From contig JALHTN010000596.1 in NCBI GenBank assembly GCA_022865865.1, positions 1 to 5,883 of the forward strand: a DNA stretch of 5,883 bases. The letters are read 5' to 3'. Of this stretch, positions 4,581 through 5,883 are shown piece after piece (within the stretch, counting starts at the first letter, position 1; each line of letters starts with the position of its first letter). This stretch comes from Anaerolineales bacterium. Its GTDB lineage: Bacteria > Chloroflexota > Anaerolineae > Anaerolineales > UBA4823. The notes under the pieces were generated by a model that was not told the origin of the DNA, searched no databases, and saw nothing but the letters and a program-made list of their open reading frames with translations. A program made the translations under genes and the position numbers.

Positions 4581-5883
4581 CCCTGTTGAGCCCCAAACAA
4601 TGAATAAGTCGACTTATCGATTGGATACCATGATTGCAATTGGGTTGGCATTCTTTTTAATAGTATTGCCATTTCATCTAGTGATAAAGAGAATGGTTCC
4701 TGGTCCAGTGGGTACGTATTGGAAAGAAATATTGTTAGGAATATTGGTCATACTTTGGCTCTTCCGCTGCCTGATTGCACGGCGATTCCTCTTCAGTGGC
4801 ACCCCGATTGATTGGGCAGTACTACTCTATTTGGTTATTATGATAATTCGTTTCATCATAGATCGCTCAGGATGGGTAGGTGCCTGGGGATTGTATATCT
4901 CAGTTATGTACCTCCCAATTTTCTGGTTAGTCCCGACTGCACTTCATCTTCATTCGATCAACCCTCAAATTGATTTAGGGAATAATGCAACAGATCAAAG
5001 CCAACCGGATTACATCAAATGGATAAATGGTCTATTTGTCGTTTTGGTTATTGCTGGGACGTTAATCGCTCTGGGAGGAATTATCGAATTCGTATTGGAT
5101 ATCCCACTCTGGCCTTCAGATGAAGTCCTAGAAAGACAAGGAATATCTGATGTATACATTTATGCTACTCACATCAGGAGGGTTTATTTTACGCTTGATT
5201 CTCCAACTGCTTTAGCAAATATTTTGGCCATGCTGTTGCCCCTCGCTTTAGCACTTATATTTACACTCAAGCGAAATTGGATGCGCATCTTAGCTGGCCT
5301 ATCTGCTGCGTTGATGGGAGCATGCATCATTTTGACTTTTAGCCGTGGAATTTGGGTAGCTGTGGTTCTCTCTTTAGCAATAATGGGGATTTTATACGCC
5401 TTTGTGCGCCGAAATTGGAAACCTTTACTGATTTTTAGTGGAGCCTTGGTCATGATTGGTGTTATCTGGGGATTAGTTTCACTCACAGAGACTGATGATG
5501 ACCAATCAGTTCATCATGGAATAGTAGAGCTCTCCTCTTCTGAATATATGAGCACGCCTTTAGCTAGTATTAGCCAGCAGTTGCTGCTGATAGAGCCCGA
5601 GAATGGAGATAGTAAAATTCAAACTTGGTCCCTTCCAAATCCTATCAACAGTACTGAAGATAATCGTAATATTTTATTTGAACACCCTCCAGAAAGTGGC
5701 AACGAAGAGATAATATACTTGGTTGATGTGCCCGAGGCGGGTGCATTACGTTTTGGAATTGCCATGGCGCCAGAGGTTTGGACACCAGAGATGGGTGACG
5801 GTGCCAGTTTTCAGATATTCATATCCGAAACAGAATCAGGTGAGAATGGCCAGTTTGTTTTTGTACGTTATATAAACCCGAAA
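4570..5883 (+). CDS. O-antigen ligase/polymerase family protein (Wzy_C type) with extracytoplasmic sandwich domain; 3' end outside window
   Basis: The frame is open from GTG 4570 through the last base, giving 438 residues without a stop. About nine membrane segments are seen (roughly 21-40, 52-70, 81-98, 103-125, 152-176, 212-234, 238-257, 260-281, 284-304). Two marks of O-antigen ligase/Wzy proteins are present: RRVYFTLDSPTALANIL (203-219), corresponding to the usual R-x-x-S/T-x-x-NPN-type segment before a helix, and LTFSRGIW (255-262), the SRG motif that opens the Wzy_C domain. Such enzymes join or transfer lipid-linked glycan outside the membrane. From about 305 the chain becomes polar and strand-rich; ILFEHPP (368-374), LRFGIAMAPEVW (393-404), DGASFQIFI (410-418) and YINPK (434-438) read as the first half of a beta-sandwich whose second half resembles the fragment at 1-201. 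The start is set by GGAGG at 4555; ATG 4600 is the alternative. It is probably co-expressed with the flippase. Polymerase versus ligase cannot be decided. Confidence 0.9.
   Translation, partial: MESNPVEPQTMNKSTYRLDTMIAIGLAFFLIVLPFHLVIKRMVPGPVGTYWKEILLGILVILWLFRCLIARRFLFSGTPIDWAVLLYLVIMIIRFIIDRSGWVGAWGLYISVMYLPIFWLVPTALHLHSINPQIDLGNNATDQSQPDYIKWINGLFVVLVIAGTLIALGGIIEFVLDIPLWPSDEVLERQGISDVYIYATHIRRVYFTLDSPTALANILAMLLPLALALIFTLKRNWMRILAGLSAALMGACIILTFSRGIWVAVVLSLAIMGILYAFVRRNWKPLLIFSGALVMIGVIWGLVSLTETDDDQSVHHGIVELSSSEYMSTPLASISQQLLLIEPENGDSKIQTWSLPNPINSTEDNRNILFEHPPESGNEEIIYLVDVPEAGALRFGIAMAPEVWTPEMGDGASFQIFISETESGENGQFVFVRYINPK
4604..4617. repeat. 14-bp perfect palindrome inside the start of the ligase gene
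   Basis: ATAAGTCGACTTAT is its own reverse complement and lies just after the secondary ATG at 4600. A palindrome this long is expected somewhere in a window of this size with a probability of roughly one third, so no function should be assumed. It could be a hairpin near the alternative start or simply chance. Confidence 0.3.

Noticed and set aside
5184..5486. Minus-strand 100-codon open frame inside the ligase gene
   Set aside because: It lies opposite the conserved SRG-containing membrane region of the ligase, and its Lys/Ala/Ile-rich translation is what antisense of hydrophobic codons gives.
5488..5518. ATGATGA ... TCATCAT inverted repeat
   Set aside because: It is short, lies within the ligase coding sequence, and is explained by Asp-Asp and His-His codons.
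1..5883. CRISPR array, insertion sequence, tRNA or riboswitch
   Set aside because: No regularly spaced direct repeats, transposase motifs, terminal inverted repeats with target duplication, cloverleaf sequence or cobalamin-riboswitch box was seen on either strand.

Overview
The window is a single-strand (+) stretch of a cell-surface polysaccharide locus from a bacterium of moderate G+C. The best taxonomic guess is Chloroflexota, perhaps Anaerolineae. That rests on two things I recall from that group: an extracytoplasmic domain ending in a YDWAGWGE-type motif, and a B12-type radical SAM protein of the HpnJ kind placed among glycan-assembly genes. No rRNA, tRNA or universal marker is present to confirm this.

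Layout: (1) 1-201 is the 3' end of a gene whose product finishes in the second half of a predicted beta-sandwich domain. (2) 255-1709 is a complete B12-binding-type radical SAM enzyme. (3) 1706-2713 is a membrane-anchored family 2 glycosyltransferase whose putative GTG start overlaps the preceding stop codon. (4) 2714-3047 is a 334-base A+T-rich gap. It holds two very short ORFs, each with a strong Shine-Dalgarno sequence, and two adjacent inverted repeats just upstream of the next gene. (5) 3048-4580 is a 14-helix MurJ/MviN-family flippase. (6) 4570 to the window end is the 5' part of an O-antigen ligase/polymerase (Wzy_C-type) gene, whose product continues into the first half of what looks like the same beta-sandwich domain seen at the window start.

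As a pathway the set is coherent. The glycosyltransferase adds a sugar to a lipid-linked precursor at the cytoplasmic face. The MurJ-family protein would flip the lipid-linked glycan. The ligase/polymerase would join or transfer it outside the membrane. The radical SAM enzyme is the odd member and may modify the lipid carrier or a sugar; its substrate cannot be read from sequence.

The points most worth a second look are: homologous sandwich domains on genes at both ends of the window; a MurJ-family protein that has lost several charged cavity residues of true lipid II flippases; a radical SAM protein whose B12 domain lacks the usual cobalt-ligating His; and a 25-residue, strongly basic, potentially amphipathic peptide ORF with an excellent ribosome binding site. 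No CRISPR array, insertion sequence or RNA gene was seen.
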